A DNA stretch of 64,000 nucleotides from Bisporella sp. PMI_857 (GCA_021307315.1 JAJSPD010000057.1:186001-250000), one strand, 5' to 3'. Positions 34,467 to 47,377 are shown, counted from the first letter of the stretch. The notes: generated by a model not told the origin, from the sequence alone. Numbers and translations are program-made.

Positions 34467-37102
34467 ATGGCGGACGATAGTATGGAAATATCTTCGGATC
34501 ACGACTATAATGTGGGAGACGAAGACATAGATATCGATATTGACCTCACTGGTGATATTGTTGACGAAGATCACATTTTGGAGGACGTTGGATCAAACAT
34601 AGGTTTTGGGGATGATATAGAAGAACAACATTTAGCGTCAACTAGTTATGATGATGTGATGCTTGATGACGATGGAGATGACAGGTCGACTCAAATGGAG
34701 GATGCCGAAACAACACAACTAGACAACATCGACATAATCCAAGAGGTACGCAATCACCCAATGGATGATGAAGGCCTTTCTATGCCTCTGGCTACCACCG
34801 ATGATTTCAGCGTACACCTCGAGGATAGTAGTAAAGCTGCGCCATCGCTCTCGAACCTAGAGGAAATCGCCCAGCCAATTTCTGAGGCGGAACAGTCAGA
34901 CCCGCGCGCGTCGAATCAGGTAGAATTTAAGGACCTTCCTGAGAATATCAATGAAGTACAGCTAGAGCGCCAGGAAAGCAACAACCTTAAGACTAAAGAG
35001 GAAAGCCCTTGTCGTACTCCTAATGAAAAGTCGGAAACTGAGAGCCATAGGGCGGATATCGCCATCGAAAAGTCTCAACCTGAGAGCCCTGGCCATAATC
35101 CATCAGATGTAGAAAACAATTCAGAGCCTTCATCAGTTACATCAAAGTCCCCTATATTAGGTCCAACGGACACTGCTCGCGCTTACGACGGCCAGCTTGA
35201 TCATGCTAATCACTCCGACAAGGATGCCAATGCAGAAGCACCTGACTCCACGACGGATCTGAAGCCGCCCCCATATTCAGAGTCCCTGGAGGTGAAGGTT
35301 ATTTATCAAGATCTGGAGTACGATTTGTTTTCGTCGTCGGACTCAGACGATCCAGACTCTTTTTTCCTATCAGAACTGTCCTTTGCCAAGCAACCTCTCA
35401 CTGATTTATTTGCTGCTATTCGCCTTGTAATTCAAGATGACATTGCGCAAGATGGGTTGCTCTCAATCGCAATTGAGGATCTTGGACTTGAGTTTCAGGA
35501 GGTCAGTTACTCCCACTGATCTAAGAGTTAGCTGCTGACTACCTATCCAGGAATCGACACTTACAAAAGATATCACGATTGATAAACTAGTCCGTCTACA
35601 TAAGTCATTACAAGAAAATGACGGCGTGGAAACTTTGCAACCACTTTTCATCAACCTTGATAAGAAAGTTAATTCAGAATTGAAATTCGCACGTTTAACA
35701 ACGAATGCCGAGGAAGGTAGGGGTTTATCAGAACTACATGCATGGGATGAGTACAGCCAAGATGATGGAAATGAATTGAGCGAGACAGATATCCTGGAGG
35801 AGCAGAAGTCAACCGCTGAAAAGGATCAGGATAAGCCTGACCATGAGGAGTTCCAGCCGAAAAACCCTCATCAAGCTAAGTTTGATCAACATTTTGCACA
35901 TGATGGACAGATAGCTCCAATAGAACGTGAACTAAGAAACCTCAACCAAGAAGAACTTGATCACGAGGCATACCAACAAACTGAAAAGGTAAACGAGACA
36001 GAGGCGGCGGAAGACTCTGACTTCAACCAAATATCAGAGGCTCAAGGATCACACTTGACTCAGTCACCAGTCCCAAATATTGGAGAATCACCTGCGGTGC
36101 CAAGCGATGAACCCGCAAGTGGTTTTCCGGAGACGGTCTTGGACAACCCTAAGGGCGAAGATTTACAAGTTTCGAAACCGATTGAATCTTCGACTACTAT
36201 TGATGACAGTCCCAACCGTGATGATGAGAACGATCTGATTGATTACTCTGACGAAGATGACGAAGAACACATAGTGAAGAACCAATCTGATCAGGGAGAC
36301 TCGACCCTTGCGCCTAAAAGTGAGGATAATACCACTGGCGACGGAACTGCTGACGACCGGGATGAAGCGGGAGGTGGTGAAAGTGCAACTCCGCGCTCTA
36401 CCGGCGGGAATGAAATAGTCGAACTTGATGAGCGATATCAAGAAGACCCTAACCTAGGCGACAATATTGCGGAGTACGAAGAATCTGCTTTTGATGATGA
36501 TGATTTATACCAACAAGACGAAGCGGGACTTGCCGAGGATGGCGCCTTTCAACACGGTGGCCATTATGATCTTGATTCTAGCCTTAATCAATATGGACCC
36601 GATAGTGAAGGATCAAACTTAAATGCTAAAGAGCTAGGTGAAAATGGGTCGGAGGATGACTTCGATCTGGGTGAGGATGCGGATCATGAAGGGACTCATT
36701 CAGGCCTTGATTTAGAGCATTTGGGCAACGATGATTCCCAAGCCGCCGTGCCAATACATAGCCTAGCCGAGGAGTCCTTTAACAGTAATTTTCCGCCGAG
36801 TGATAGAGCAGATGCCGAGAGCGCAGAAAGCGATAACACTCTTGTGGCGCAGGCTGGGACAGAGTTTGACGAGCACGAAGATGAGATTGACTATGATGAA
36901 GATGATGGGGGTACTGCTGCCATACATGAAGCAGCGTCTCTAGCCACATCCGATGTTTTAATTGCTGGCTCCAACAAACGAGCACGCTCAGATGCGAGTT
37001 TAGACGACAGCTCACGAAACAAGGGTATTTATACGCCTCAATCTATAGAGCGATCAAGACAACTAACAATTAATTGCAGAAGCTAAGCGTCCAAAGTCTT
37101 GA
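34467..37102 (+). CDS. Large acidic nuclear-type protein, unknown function
   Basis: Three exons (34467-35501, 35551-37024, 37080-37102) give 843 residues. The ATG at 34467 (ATCATGG context, MADDSMEISSDHDY) is preferred. An in-frame ATG at 34425 would add 14 residues. Most of the protein is Asp/Glu/Ser-rich and probably disordered. A more ordered, conserved-looking block spans about residues 269-410: FFLSELSFAKQPLTDLFAA, then ITIDKLVRLHKSL and RGLSELHAWDEYS. Two similar short acidic motifs occur later (LIDYSDEDDEE and EIDYDEDD). The 23-base last exon provides KEAKRPKS, which with the upstream KRARSD makes a good bipartite nuclear signal. Without that splice the tail would be unrelated. The intron 1 donor is GTCAGT. 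I recognise it only as a fungal protein of unknown role. A chromatin or transcription function is a guess. Confidence 0.85.
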
Positions 37103-38743
37103 ATTGACTTATCTTAAGCCCTCTTCTACTGATCTCTGGGGTCGTCGATCGACAACATCACATCTTGCTCATCAACCTGATACTCTTTCTATCTGGCGGA
37201 GTAAGCTCATCGTTGGATCAGTCAGTCTATGCTTCTTGGACCTGGATCATTTGATCCAACAATGAAGTCTTCAACAGCTCTGGATGCTTTTGGCCTCAAC
37301 ACCAAGTATAAGCTACTAGCTACTAATCTACATCATGGTAAGTCTTTAGGTTTGATCATTTCGATCCTTTTCCTGAAAACGACATTATCGCATTCACGGC
37401 AAATTTCTTCAAGATGTCCCCAGACCCCTTCGCACTAATCTAGTTCACTTCATTCGCTGGCACACACCACTAGCATATCACGGCGTCTTTCTTATTTTGC
37501 ATCTCTCGCTGGGGACACATTTGGCGTACAATACGAAGATAGGTTTTCGTCTTCGATTCCATAACTTTATATCTAGATACCCAGCGCAAAATTTTCATGG
37601 CTTTGGCAAAGATCCCCTGAAGAGTGGCCAAAATGGATCTTCGTCTAGAATTTATGAGTTCGGTGGTGGATGTTGTCGGTGATTATAATGTACTCACGAA
37701 CACTTGTGGTTAGGAATGAGAGCAAGGACTTTAGCTACTTAACGCAAATTATCGGAATATGAGATCTACTACAAATTATGATGTTCACCCATGAATTGTT
37801 TATCGTTTGTGAGAACGTAAGTCAGCAGGCGTGCCTTTTGTAAGATTAGAAGCATGCAGTCCGTATTCGATCCTTCTGCAACGCGTAAGGCAATGATTTC
37901 TGATTGGCTACCATTTAGTTCAGAAGTGGTTGAACCGAGAATATTTCAATGAAATGGATAAAGAATGCCACAAGGGAACAAACACAAGGTGAATAAGATT
38001 ATTTCAAGCCTCCAAATCCTTGGCTTGATATATGTTCTTAGGCTTCTTGAAGGAAGCATGGCTGGCTGAACACGTGGATGAACAAACAGGTTGAGGGAAT
38101 CCGCTTAAATGAACACGAACATAGGGGATTCCTTGTGATCGTGGATCTTTTTGATCTGAATCGTGAGATTGCCTTGACTCTTAATAAACGTATGACCCAC
38201 CAAGCGTGCGTGTTTGATGAATCAATTTGGGATTATTCTTTCTCTAAAAATACCATTTTAAGGTTGGAGAACGGCAGAACCCTAAAAGTTTCACCCCTTG
38301 TGAAGAGCCGCACCTCACCAAATCTCTTCATCTGACCCCTTGAATCACAAAGCCTACCTATGATTGATCCTACTGACTCCTCGTCACATCATCATCACAA
38401 TTCTCCGACGCTCTTTTATATTATCACGATTCCTTGCACATAAAACAAACACTTCGCCTCCGCTTCGACAGACGATCGTGGTGGATCTACAGTCCTGGAT
38501 TACAGGGGCCTGAAACAGATCCAGCCATTCTTCTTCACACCACGTCAACTTTGCGAACGAGCGAAAATACCTTAACACGACAACATCAAGCTGGTTGGTA
38601 ATACACGAGGGCTGGCATCCCACAACAAATTATCATTAAGGTGGCACATTCCTCGCGGCCTCGCAGAAGGGGTATTTTTCGCGTGTGCGCGCCGACGCTC
38701 GACGAGGATACGTTGCAGGAGGGGCGCATGTCCTGGCGCAACA
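37103..38743. other. Intergenic, nothing recognised
   Basis: 1.6 kb between two plus-strand genes. The left part is the 3' flank of the acidic-protein gene, the right part the promoter of the transporter gene. A plus-strand frame at 38078-38335 (85 codons) has no recognisable domain or splice partners and is not called. Confidence 0.5.
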
Positions 38744-40324
38744 ATGGTAGAAGACAAGTATGTCGATCGAAAGCCATTATACAGGCAGCGTGTTGAAATG
38801 CGTACAATTGAGCATACGCTGACGGGAAGACAGGTATATCGGGTTGGCGCTGGCCATCACAGGCACATTGGCAATAGGCAAGTATTCCACTGTTTGACGT
38901 ACTACCTATAATAACAATCATTTAGGGACTAGTTTTGTTATTACAAAAAAGGTAAAATCCCATCTAAACTCGGCAAAGATCAATATAGCAAGAAGGACGG
39001 TGCTGACGATACTAGGGACTCATTGATGAGGAAGAGAGACACGGCTTCGAAGGAGATGGCTTTTCATACCTAAAAAACCCAATATGGTGGGGAGGAATCT
39101 GTTCCTGTAAGAGCGCTGAACCTTCTCGCGAGATTCGTGCTAACCAAGACAGTAATTGTCGGCGAAATAGCAAACTTCGCAGCATACGCTTTTGCCCCTG
39201 CGATTCTGGTTACACCGCTTGGTGCCTTGAGTGTGTTGATAGGTGCTGTATTGGGATCGTATTTTCTGAAGGAGAGACTGGGTATATTGGGGAAATTAGG
39301 TTGCGCTATATGTCTTATTGGGTCGGTCATAATCGTCCTCCATGCGCCTCCTGATAAGGATATCGAGACGATCGACGAGATTTTGAACTACGCAATTCAG
39401 CCAGGTATGTATCATGATACTTTCATATGTCATTTACTAACGAATACAGGATTCTTAATGTTCTGTGCTTTCGTTGCAATCTTTGCCGTGGTTATGATAT
39501 ACAGGGTTGCGCCAGTGTATGGGAAGTCGAATCCGCTTATCTATCTCTCTATATGCTCGACAGTCGGATCCGTCTCTGTCATGTCAGTCAAGGCCATCGG
39601 CATTGCTATGAAATTGACCATGGCTGGCAAAAATCAGTTCTCCCACCCGTCAACCTACGTGTTTATCATCTTGACTGTAGTCTGTATCCTTACACAGATG
39701 AATTATTTCAACAAAGCTTTGAGCCAATTTCCGACGTCAATGTAAGAGCTCTTTCCTGAGTTTATCAGAGATTCGCTAACGCTTAACAGTGTTAATCCGT
39801 TATATTATGTTACATTCACAACCGCAACTCTGTGTGCTTCATTTATTCTTTACGGGGGTTTCAATACCTCAGATGCGGTCAACACTATTTCCCTCCTGAG
39901 CGGGTTCTTGGTGATTTTTACAGGAGTTTATCTCTTGAACATTTCAAGGGGAGATCCAGATGGACGAAGGATGATCGAGGGTTCTCCAACTGATGGCATA
40001 CCCACAGACATTATCTCTGGAACGCAAACCAGAAGAAGCATGCAAGCAAGGAGAAGTCTAGATCCCCATAGGATGAGCATCGGTAGTGCTGGATATGGCA
40101 GGGGAGACAGGGAAGGTCTCATTCGCGCATATGACGAAGAGGAAAACACAGGATTCGGTCTCACCGATCTAGCCGAAGAAAGTGACGAAGAGTCACGGTC
40201 GCCTCGAAGGAGCACCAATGGGAAGGTTAACGGCACCTTAAACAGTAACGGAAACGCGAATGGAAAGCGATCTTTCAGCGAACCACTAGAGGTACCAAGG
40301 AAACCCTCTCCTCGTCCTCGCTGA
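38744..40324 (+). CDS. NIPA-type magnesium transporter (DUF803)
   Basis: A multi-pass membrane protein of the drug/metabolite-transporter superfamily. Animal NIPA proteins carry Mg2+. Seven exons: 38744-38757, 38834-38877, 38926-38951, 39016-39106, 39153-39404, 39450-39741 and 39790-40324, giving 417 residues. The chain runs MVEDKYIGLALAITGTLAIG, TSFVITKKGL, NFAAYAFAPAILVTPLGALS, ERLGILGKLGC and TQMNYFNKALSQFPTS, all family hallmarks, with about eight or nine membrane helices. The cytosolic tail after NISRGDPDG is about 110 residues, polar and Ser/Asn-rich. The first three exons are tiny (14, 44 and 26 bases). Intron 2 uses a GC donor (GCAAGT) and ends TTTAG. Exon phases agree throughout. Confidence 0.93.
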
Positions 40325-40735
40325 TAGCGATTGATGTCAGGATGCATTTGCGTTGTCATTGTATATGATTTATGGATTACACTTGGGGGAAACCAGTTCA
40401 ATTATCAGGTTATAGCATAGCCGGATGGCTTACATGAGGCATCGGCGTTCGGGATATTGTGTACACTATGAAGTAGAGATTTGGGCACGTTTTGTATGAT
40501 ATTTGGGCGCGAAAGAGCGCATATTCATGGCCCAATTCTAGCCATAAGAACAGATCAAAATAAGACAACAAATCATTGAAGTCACAGCATCATGTCATGA
40601 ATATACACAGTGGAATTTGCAGTTGTTTTGGAAGCCATTTAATATTTCTGGCAGATGATTACAAGCCCATGGAAGCAGGTCACGAAACTTGCATGCAAAT
40701 CAATCCCCGCGCCCCGTCATAACCATAAACCCAAT
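40325..40735. other. Convergent 3' flanks
   Basis: About 410 bases between the ends of the transporter (plus) and uS3 (minus) genes. It should hold both polyadenylation regions. No other element seen. Confidence 0.5.
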
Positions 40736-41593
40736 CTATTGCTCCTCACCTGGTGCCTCCTCGCCCTGCTGCTCGCTCGCACGTGCCGCCTCCGCCGCAG
40801 CCTGAGCAGCAGCCGCCTTCGCTCCGTAATCCTGGCTGATAGGCTGGACCACGCTCTGCTCCTCCTTCGGCTCGATAATTGTAACGGAGTCTGGCAAGCT
40901 CTTGCTTGGTCCGCTCTTACCCTCGGGGTCGCTTCCACGCATGATCTTGACCTTGATACCCAACACGCCTTGACGGAGGAGAACGTGGCGAGTGGCCGAG
41001 TCGATGAAGTCCTTAGCAGGTTGACCGGAGTGGATCATGAAGCCGTCGGTGAACTTCATGCTCTTCGCACGGGCAGCACGCAGCTTTCCTGAGACGACAA
41101 CCTCGCAACCCTTAGCGCCGCTCTCCATGATGAATCTGAGCACACCATAGCATGCACGGCGGACGGCGAGACCGTTGAGAAGCTTGTAGCGCAAAGACTC
41201 GCACTGGGCGACGGCAGATAGACCACGGTTTTGGACCTTGGCGGCATAGAGGGAGACGGAGTTTTCGGGGAACTTGAAGCGCTTCTGAATGAGGGAGGTG
41301 AGCTCGCGGATACGTCGTCCTTGCTCACCAAGAACCTCTTGTGTGTGTGTCGCGCGGATAATGATGTCGGTGACGGTGGGTGTGACGCGGACCTCGACAC
41401 CGGAGTATCCCTCCTCTGCCAATTCACGCTGGAAGAACTCGTTCAACTCGGCGTAGAAGACACCATCTGCGACGAACTTCCTACGCTTCGAGCTATTTTA
41501 ATCTTCGTCAGTATTTGTCTTGTGCGAATTTACGTTTGTTTGGCTCGGCCTAGAATTCTCTTACATCGAAGCACCTGGGACTGCGGACGCCAT
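40736..41593 (-). CDS. RPS3: 40S ribosomal protein S3 (uS3)
   Basis: Small-subunit protein at the mRNA entry channel. Exon 1 (41565-41593, nine codons plus two bases) and exon 2 (40736-41492), with a 72-base GTAAGA...AATAG intron, give 261 residues, close to the family's 240-265. The spliced start is [20 protein letters not shown]. The KH domain ([18 protein letters not shown]) and the C-terminal domain ([20 protein letters not shown] and VKIMRG) are complete. The last 30 residues are Ala/Glu-rich, a normal fungal extension. Codon use is strongly biased to C-ending codons, unlike the neighbours, as expected for a very highly expressed gene. It diverges from the myotubularin gene. Confidence 0.97.
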
Positions 41594-42024
41594 ATTTTAT
41601 GTCTGTATTTCCGGGATTGAACCTGATTCACAGTTCAATGGTGGTTGTCGTCGTGGAGTTGAATGGGATAGACTCGTCGTTGCTCAAACAATTCACAGAA
41701 AAGGTAGTGGGCACTTCTTAGAGGGTAAGCGAGCCTACCGAGCCCCACCGCATAGTGGGGGTGAGTGGGCGATAAATTTGAAGCCTCAAAGGTTAGGCAC
41801 ATTGGGTAGGGAAGCATCCATGTCAGCCTTCTCATACGTAGCATCCCCACCATAGCTTGTGACACTTTTCTACATTGTATTTTCTGCCATATCTTCAATA
41901 TTACAAGAGAGATCCCAAAATTTGAGGATACTGAAAACCCTTCGGTTATAATATGTTGTGAAATGAGACCGAAATTCTCAGTTCAACCCTGAAGTTGCAA
42001 GTCAACATCAACGGGAGCTTCAGG
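41594..42024. other. Divergent promoter region, uS3 / myotubularin
   Basis: About 430 bases carrying both promoters. A short inverted GTAGGCTCG/GCCTACCG-like patch near 41730-41760 was noted, but no known ribosomal-protein promoter element was certain. Confidence 0.45.
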
Positions 42025-44477
42025 ATGGGAGACAAATCAAGATCAAGCAAGGTTAGCTATGACCACTGTTCATATTAGAACAGCCTGTATCTAACCTTAG
42101 TAATTCAGGGCGAGCTCCATGTCGAATACCAAATAGAAGAAGTACAAGTACTTAGCGGAGGCGAGATAACACTTGCAACTTTCGAACTACATCCAAACCA
42201 CCTCGTTTTGACACAGAAAGCTCCACCATCTGCTGAACCAGGTTCGCAAAATGCTCGCCCACCTCCGTCGTCTTGGATAGCATATCCCCTTATCTCCTTC
42301 TGCACGTTCCGGCCAACTCCCCCAGCTTCCGGGATATCCTCCTCAATTCGGTTGAGAGGGCGCGATTTTCGGTTTATGACAATAAATATTGTGGATGATA
42401 AGCAGGCAAAGGAGGCTTTCGACCGACTTAAAGAGAAAACCTGCAGGTTAGGAAGTATTGAGAAGCTATATGCCTTCACATTCAAAAGGGACGCCGCTCC
42501 GCCGGCAGAGAAGAATGTCAATGGATGGGCAATATATGATCCGAAAGCAGAATGGAGGCGGCAGGGAATAAGTGAAAAAGGCGCGGACAGAGGGTGGAGG
42601 ATCTCGAAGATTAATATGGACTATAGCTTCTCCCCTACATATCCAGCACTGTTACCAGTCCCTTCCACCATTTCCGACAGTACGCTCAAGTAAGTAATTT
42701 GAAAGTCACATTTCGACATATTCCTATTCCTATGATCCAGCAGGTTTATATACTGACGTTGATGTAGCCATGCTGGAAAGTATCGTTCAAGAGTCCGTAT
42801 CCCGGTTCTCACCTATCTCCACCCTGTGAATAATTGCTCTATCACGAGGAGCTCCCAGCCTATTGTTGGGATTCGAGGAAATCGCAGTATCCAAGATCAG
42901 AAGCTAGTGAGCGCATGCTTCTCTGCATGTGCATCGCCAGACGATGATGACATTGCGACACCACCGAGGAACAGCGCAGCTTCAAGTCAGAATGAGCTTA
43001 GTCTTACTGTAGATGGAGAGATATCGGAAACAGAACGTGTGGAGGACGAGCTGATACGCTCTACCAGCATGGAGGGAGCTGCACCAAAAACACAAGTCTA
43101 CGGCGCTCAAAGACATAATCTCATTGTTGATGCTCGACCTACAGTGAATGCTCTAGCTATGCAGGCTGTTGGTCTTGGATCTGAGAATATGGACGACTAT
43201 AAGTTTGCTACGAAAGCTTATCTCGGGATCGATAACATTCATGTAATGCGAAGTTCTTTAGAAAAGTAGTAGACGCGATCAAAGATCACGATGTGTCGAA
43301 GCTACCTCCGAACCGAGAACTACTTGCTAAGAGTGGTTGGCTCAAGCATATCACCGGATTACTAGATGGCTCAGCATTGATCGCCCGACAAGTTGGAATT
43401 CAGCATTCTCATGTCTTGATACACTGTTCAGATGGATGGGATCGCACGAGTCAACTTAGTGCGTTATCTCAGATTCTTTTAGACCCATATTATAGGACTA
43501 TCGATGGATTCATTGTTCTCGTTGAGAAGGACTGGTTAGCGTTTGGACATATGTTTCAGCACCGGTCAGGATTCCTTGGTAGCGAAAAATGGTTTGCGAT
43601 GCAGAATGATGCATTAGCAGGCTCCGCAATACAGCCTGGAGGTAGTGGAGAAGGTAGAGGAGACACTTTTGAAAATGCTTTACTTAGCGCTAAGAGATTC
43701 TTTAACAAGAGCAGCCAGAACAGCCAGAATGAGGCTGTCGATGATGATGGAGAGGTACAGGGTTACGAAGAGTCGCCCAAACCGAAAAAAGGGCCACTTT
43801 CCAAAGACGATCTTGCGTATAAGCAGGCTACCAAACCGAAAGAGACGAGCCCCGTATTTCACCAATTCCTAGACTGTGTATATCAACTACTTCGTCAATT
43901 CCCTATTCGATTCGAGTTCAACGAACGGTTCTTGCGGAGGCTGCTCTTCCACTGTTACTCGTGCCGGTACGGTACGTTCTTGTACAACAATGAGAAGGAC
44001 CGTCTCGATGCCCGCGTGCAAGAGAAGACTTTGAGTGTGTGGTCACATTTCTTGTCATTAAAGCACCAGTTTACCAATCCAGATTATGACCCAGAAATCA
44101 ACGATCATGTCAAAGGGAAAGAGAGACTCCTCTTTCCTAAGTTAGACAAAGTGAGGTGGTGGCATGAGCTGTACAACAGAACAGATGAGGAGATGAACGG
44201 GCCTTCAAATGCGGTAATGGAAAGGTATTTAGGTACCACGACTAGCGATATATCAAATGGACCTGGAGTTCTCACTGGCGTGGAGAATGCAAATTCTGCA
44301 CTCGGTGCAGGTATGACTAAGAATGTCTCAAATAGCAATTCTAGCAATTCGTCAACAAGTGGATTCGCTAGCCTCAGGGAAGGTATAGCAGGATTAGGGA
44401 TTGGGAAAAGCTTGGGAGGCTCAGGAAGTAGAAGTCCTGGGAACGTCAAGCAAGCAATGGAAGTGGAGATGCAATGA
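42025..44477 (+). CDS. YMR1: Myotubularin-family phosphoinositide 3-phosphatase, apparent frameshift
   Basis: Removes the 3-phosphate of PI3P and PI(3,5)P2 on endosomal and vacuolar membranes. Exons 42025-42051, 42109-42689 and 42768-44477. An N-terminal PH-GRAM domain is followed by the phosphatase domain: IPVLTYLHP, SQPIVGIRGNRS, then the active-site CSDGWDRTSQ (Cx5R) in HVLIHCSDGWDRTS, and LVEKDWLAFGHMFQHR. Introns are GTTAGC...CAG and GTAAGT...GTAG. At about 43264-43267 the frame changes. The reading ...SSLEK runs into TAG TAG, while VVDAIKDHD in another frame continues the conserved sequence, as if one base were missing from AAAAG(G)TAG. No intron repairs it. With the base restored the product would be about 772 residues. 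A sequencing error and a recent null allele are both possible. The gene is otherwise intact. Confidence 0.85.
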
Positions 44478-44709
44478 TTTCAAACTGATAGAGTCGGGGT
44501 ACCGGTATAGGCGTTTATGGAGACGGGCAGAGAGATGCATTGCAGGCGTGTGGCGTTACATTAGACGTCTAGGTACACATATCTTTTATGGACAGCTATG
44601 AAGCTATACTTTGTGGGTAACATCATCATGAATCGGAGCGATTCTCTAACCAACGTCCAACATTGCTCCTTTTGGTGTGTATTTTTTATGCCAAAGCTAT
44701 CTGACCATA

Positions 44710-46623
44710 TCATAAGAATGCCTCAAGGTTAAGCTCTAAAGTACTGCATACGAAACTGCATCATGTTAGCCGCCGATTTTTCATTCCAAAGTTGCTCTCA
44801 AAGCAGGGATCTACTTACGGAAGCTCGAACTGCTTCAAAACACTAGGATGCAGCACACCAAGCTCACCAATCCGGATCTTCTTCCCAGCTAACCTCAAGT
44901 AAATTGCGGCTGCCCGCCCAGGGAGATATGTGGGCTCATCAATCTCCTCAATCCAATACCCATCCAATTCCACATCCTCTAAGCCCTCCTCCCTCGTCAA
45001 GAACGCAGTCTTCAGCATCAAAAGCACCCGATCTAACAGTCCATGTACGATCTCAAAGCCACTGGACTTGCCGTAGAAGGCGGCTGCGAAGTGTCTCTCG
45101 TTTCTACTCTTGCGTTCTAGACTTAAGTCTTTAAATGCCACGTCTGAGACCTCGAAAACTTTAATGGGGACGCTGTGCTTCTTGTTCTCGCGAATGGTTT
45201 TTAGTAGCCCAGGGAGCAAGGATGTGCGTACGATTTGATACTCTGCGGTCTTAGGGTTGGCGAGTCTGACAGCCGTTTTGCCGTCGTCTTTACGGTTCAG
45301 CCAGGCGAAGTTCTCGTCGTGCGAGCAGAGAATGAGAGGCATAGTTTCGCTCCAGCCGGCCATGGCGGCTTCGAGACGAACAATGTCGCCAAGCTTGTTG
45401 ATCAATAAAGGTTGGCCAATAGTTGAGGATTTGCTAGGTGAAGAGCGGGGAAGATTGTTGAAGCCATAAGCGATGGCTACATCTTCCATAATATCGCACT
45501 GGTGAAGAATGTCTGCACGTGTTGGAGGAACTGAGACTTCGATGAGATTCTTGTCTTTTGACGATGGCTTAGCGCTGTAGCACATTTTAGTGAGGAGCTC
45601 GCATATTCTTTCCGGTGATTCGGAGAGTCCGCAGCATCTGTTGATGTAGTCAACTTCGGCCTCCATATTGCGTGGATTTATATCAGGTGTTTGACGAGTC
45701 TCGCCGTTGTGCTCTGAGATGATCTGTACCGGCTCGATCGTGAATGGTTCCGCGCAATATTGAGAGAACATGGCAACCATGATATTATTGACAATCTCAA
45801 GCTTCGTACGATCGGTTCCGGTCATTTCGATAAAGATATTCTTGGTTTTTACAGAGATTTTGGAGTGATCTCCGTTGATGATAGGTGGCATGGAGCAGAC
45901 AATGCGTTGGGAGTCGTAAATGACTGGGTATACTGGCTTATCTCGGATAATGTGAAGGTACTTCCCAAGATGCTTGTCGCTATCGTAGAACTCCATCAAC
46001 TCCGCAGCGTCCATCTCCTTCGTCTGGTTTAGAGGAGCGAACTTGATATCTTTAGGTGGTAATGCCTCATATGTGAACGGCCCTTTGATGGTATCCAAGT
46101 CATGAGTACCAATTGCAACTAGTGTTCGTTGTCGAGCAAGGTTCTGGTGTAGCTTGTCTTGCAAAGATATGAAAGAGTCGTAGGACTCTTGTGTAAAGGC
46201 TATGTTCCGTAAGATTGCTCCAGAGACATATGGCCGTACTTTCGTAGTATCAGCATGCACCGTAATCGTTTCCAGCTTTCCATTCTTCGGGGGAACTAGT
46301 TTGTAATTTGGTAGAGGCGTCTTCCCTCGGAAAATGTTCAGCATGAGCGCAATGCCCTCGAAACAAAGCATATCATATCGGTTGGCGGGGATCTCAATCT
46401 TCAGCTGGGCGGGTTCTTGCTTGCCGTTAGCATCAATCGGCCGTTCCGAGTTCGAGGTGTCTTCATCGAGTTCTATTCCGAATTCGAAACATAATTCCTC
46501 GAACTCCTCCGTAGTATATCTAAATTTCCATATTTCAGCCTTGTCCATATCGAGGGGCAAGTTGACTCACTCTTGTCCCAGTTCCTTGTATAACTCCGCC
46601 TTGTCAACGCTGATCGTAGGCAT
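44710..46623 (-). CDS. FRS1: Phenylalanyl-tRNA synthetase beta subunit (Frs1)
   Basis: Beta chain of the cytosolic alpha2-beta2 enzyme that charges tRNA-Phe. Exons 46571-46623, 44819-46519 and 44710-44755 give 599 residues, the normal length. The start is MPTISVDKAELYKELG, joined to EYTTEEFEELCFEFGIELD by a 51-base intron. IPANRYDMLCFEGIALML marks the N-terminal fold. The B3/4 editing domain lies at about residues 120-280 (ending MTGTDRTKLEIVNN). The B5 domain (PPTRADILHQCDIMEDVAIAYG) is at about 355-390. The catalytic-like module (LLPGLLKTIRENK) follows. The 46-base last exon gives STLELNLEAFL, the conserved end. Divergent from Tpd3. Confidence 0.96.
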
Positions 46624-47377
46624 TTTGGCGCCGATAAAGAACAGTCTGCGCTCTCAAATATGGTATAGTGAGTTTTTCAAAATCAAACGTCGTGTGAGTG
46701 TCCAAGTTGTAACCCTCTTCCACTGTACTTTTTTGTCCTGGGGTAATATTTTGTGTCGCCGGTCCGGAAAAAGGTAAGGCCGAGAAGATAGATGCCCAGC
46801 CAGTGATGCGAACTGAGGCCTGGGGCATGGCATGGATCCCAATTTGCATGAAATCAAGGCTTCCTTAACCCCCCAAGCCTTACCGATCCCCCAAGCACAG
46901 CAGCTCTCCAAAATAAACTCCCAATTTCCCCACACACTCGACCTGATACAACGAATACGCTTGAATCCACGATACCTACCTCTTTGATTGCGGTTCTACT
47001 TTTTTGCATTTCCTCTTGGTATGTCAGATGGGCTGCCCGCCTTGTGCATCTAGTTGTTGATTAAGCTTCACTCGCCCTATAGCCCTTCGTCATCCTTGTG
47101 TTTTTTCCCCCACCAAATGTACAACATTGTTGGAGTGCAATTGCTCGAGCGCATATAGGGTCTCTCTTGCTAATAGTCCAAAGCATAGATCTTCTGAAAT
47201 AATTTGGCATCGTGCAGCAACGGACCCAACGCCAACAAAGGCTCGGATACACAGCAACGAGCTAACACGCGATCCGCCCTCCTACCACTCGGCTGGACTA
47301 TTTGAAGCATAGAGGCAAGCTGCCCTCTCGATTTACCAAGATTCGTCCATATCCTAGGCAGCTGGAACTCTTCCATC
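46624..47377. other. Divergent promoter region, Frs1 / Tpd3
   Basis: About 750 bases between the start codons of two housekeeping genes. No clear motif or additional gene. Confidence 0.5.

Noticed and set aside
36163..36441. 92-codon minus-strand frame opposite the acidic protein
   Set aside because: Mirror of an Asp/Glu-rich coding strand, which produces long antisense frames.
40717..41427. Several overlapping frames on both strands of the uS3 gene
   Set aside because: High GC at third positions makes shadows. uS3 explains the region fully.
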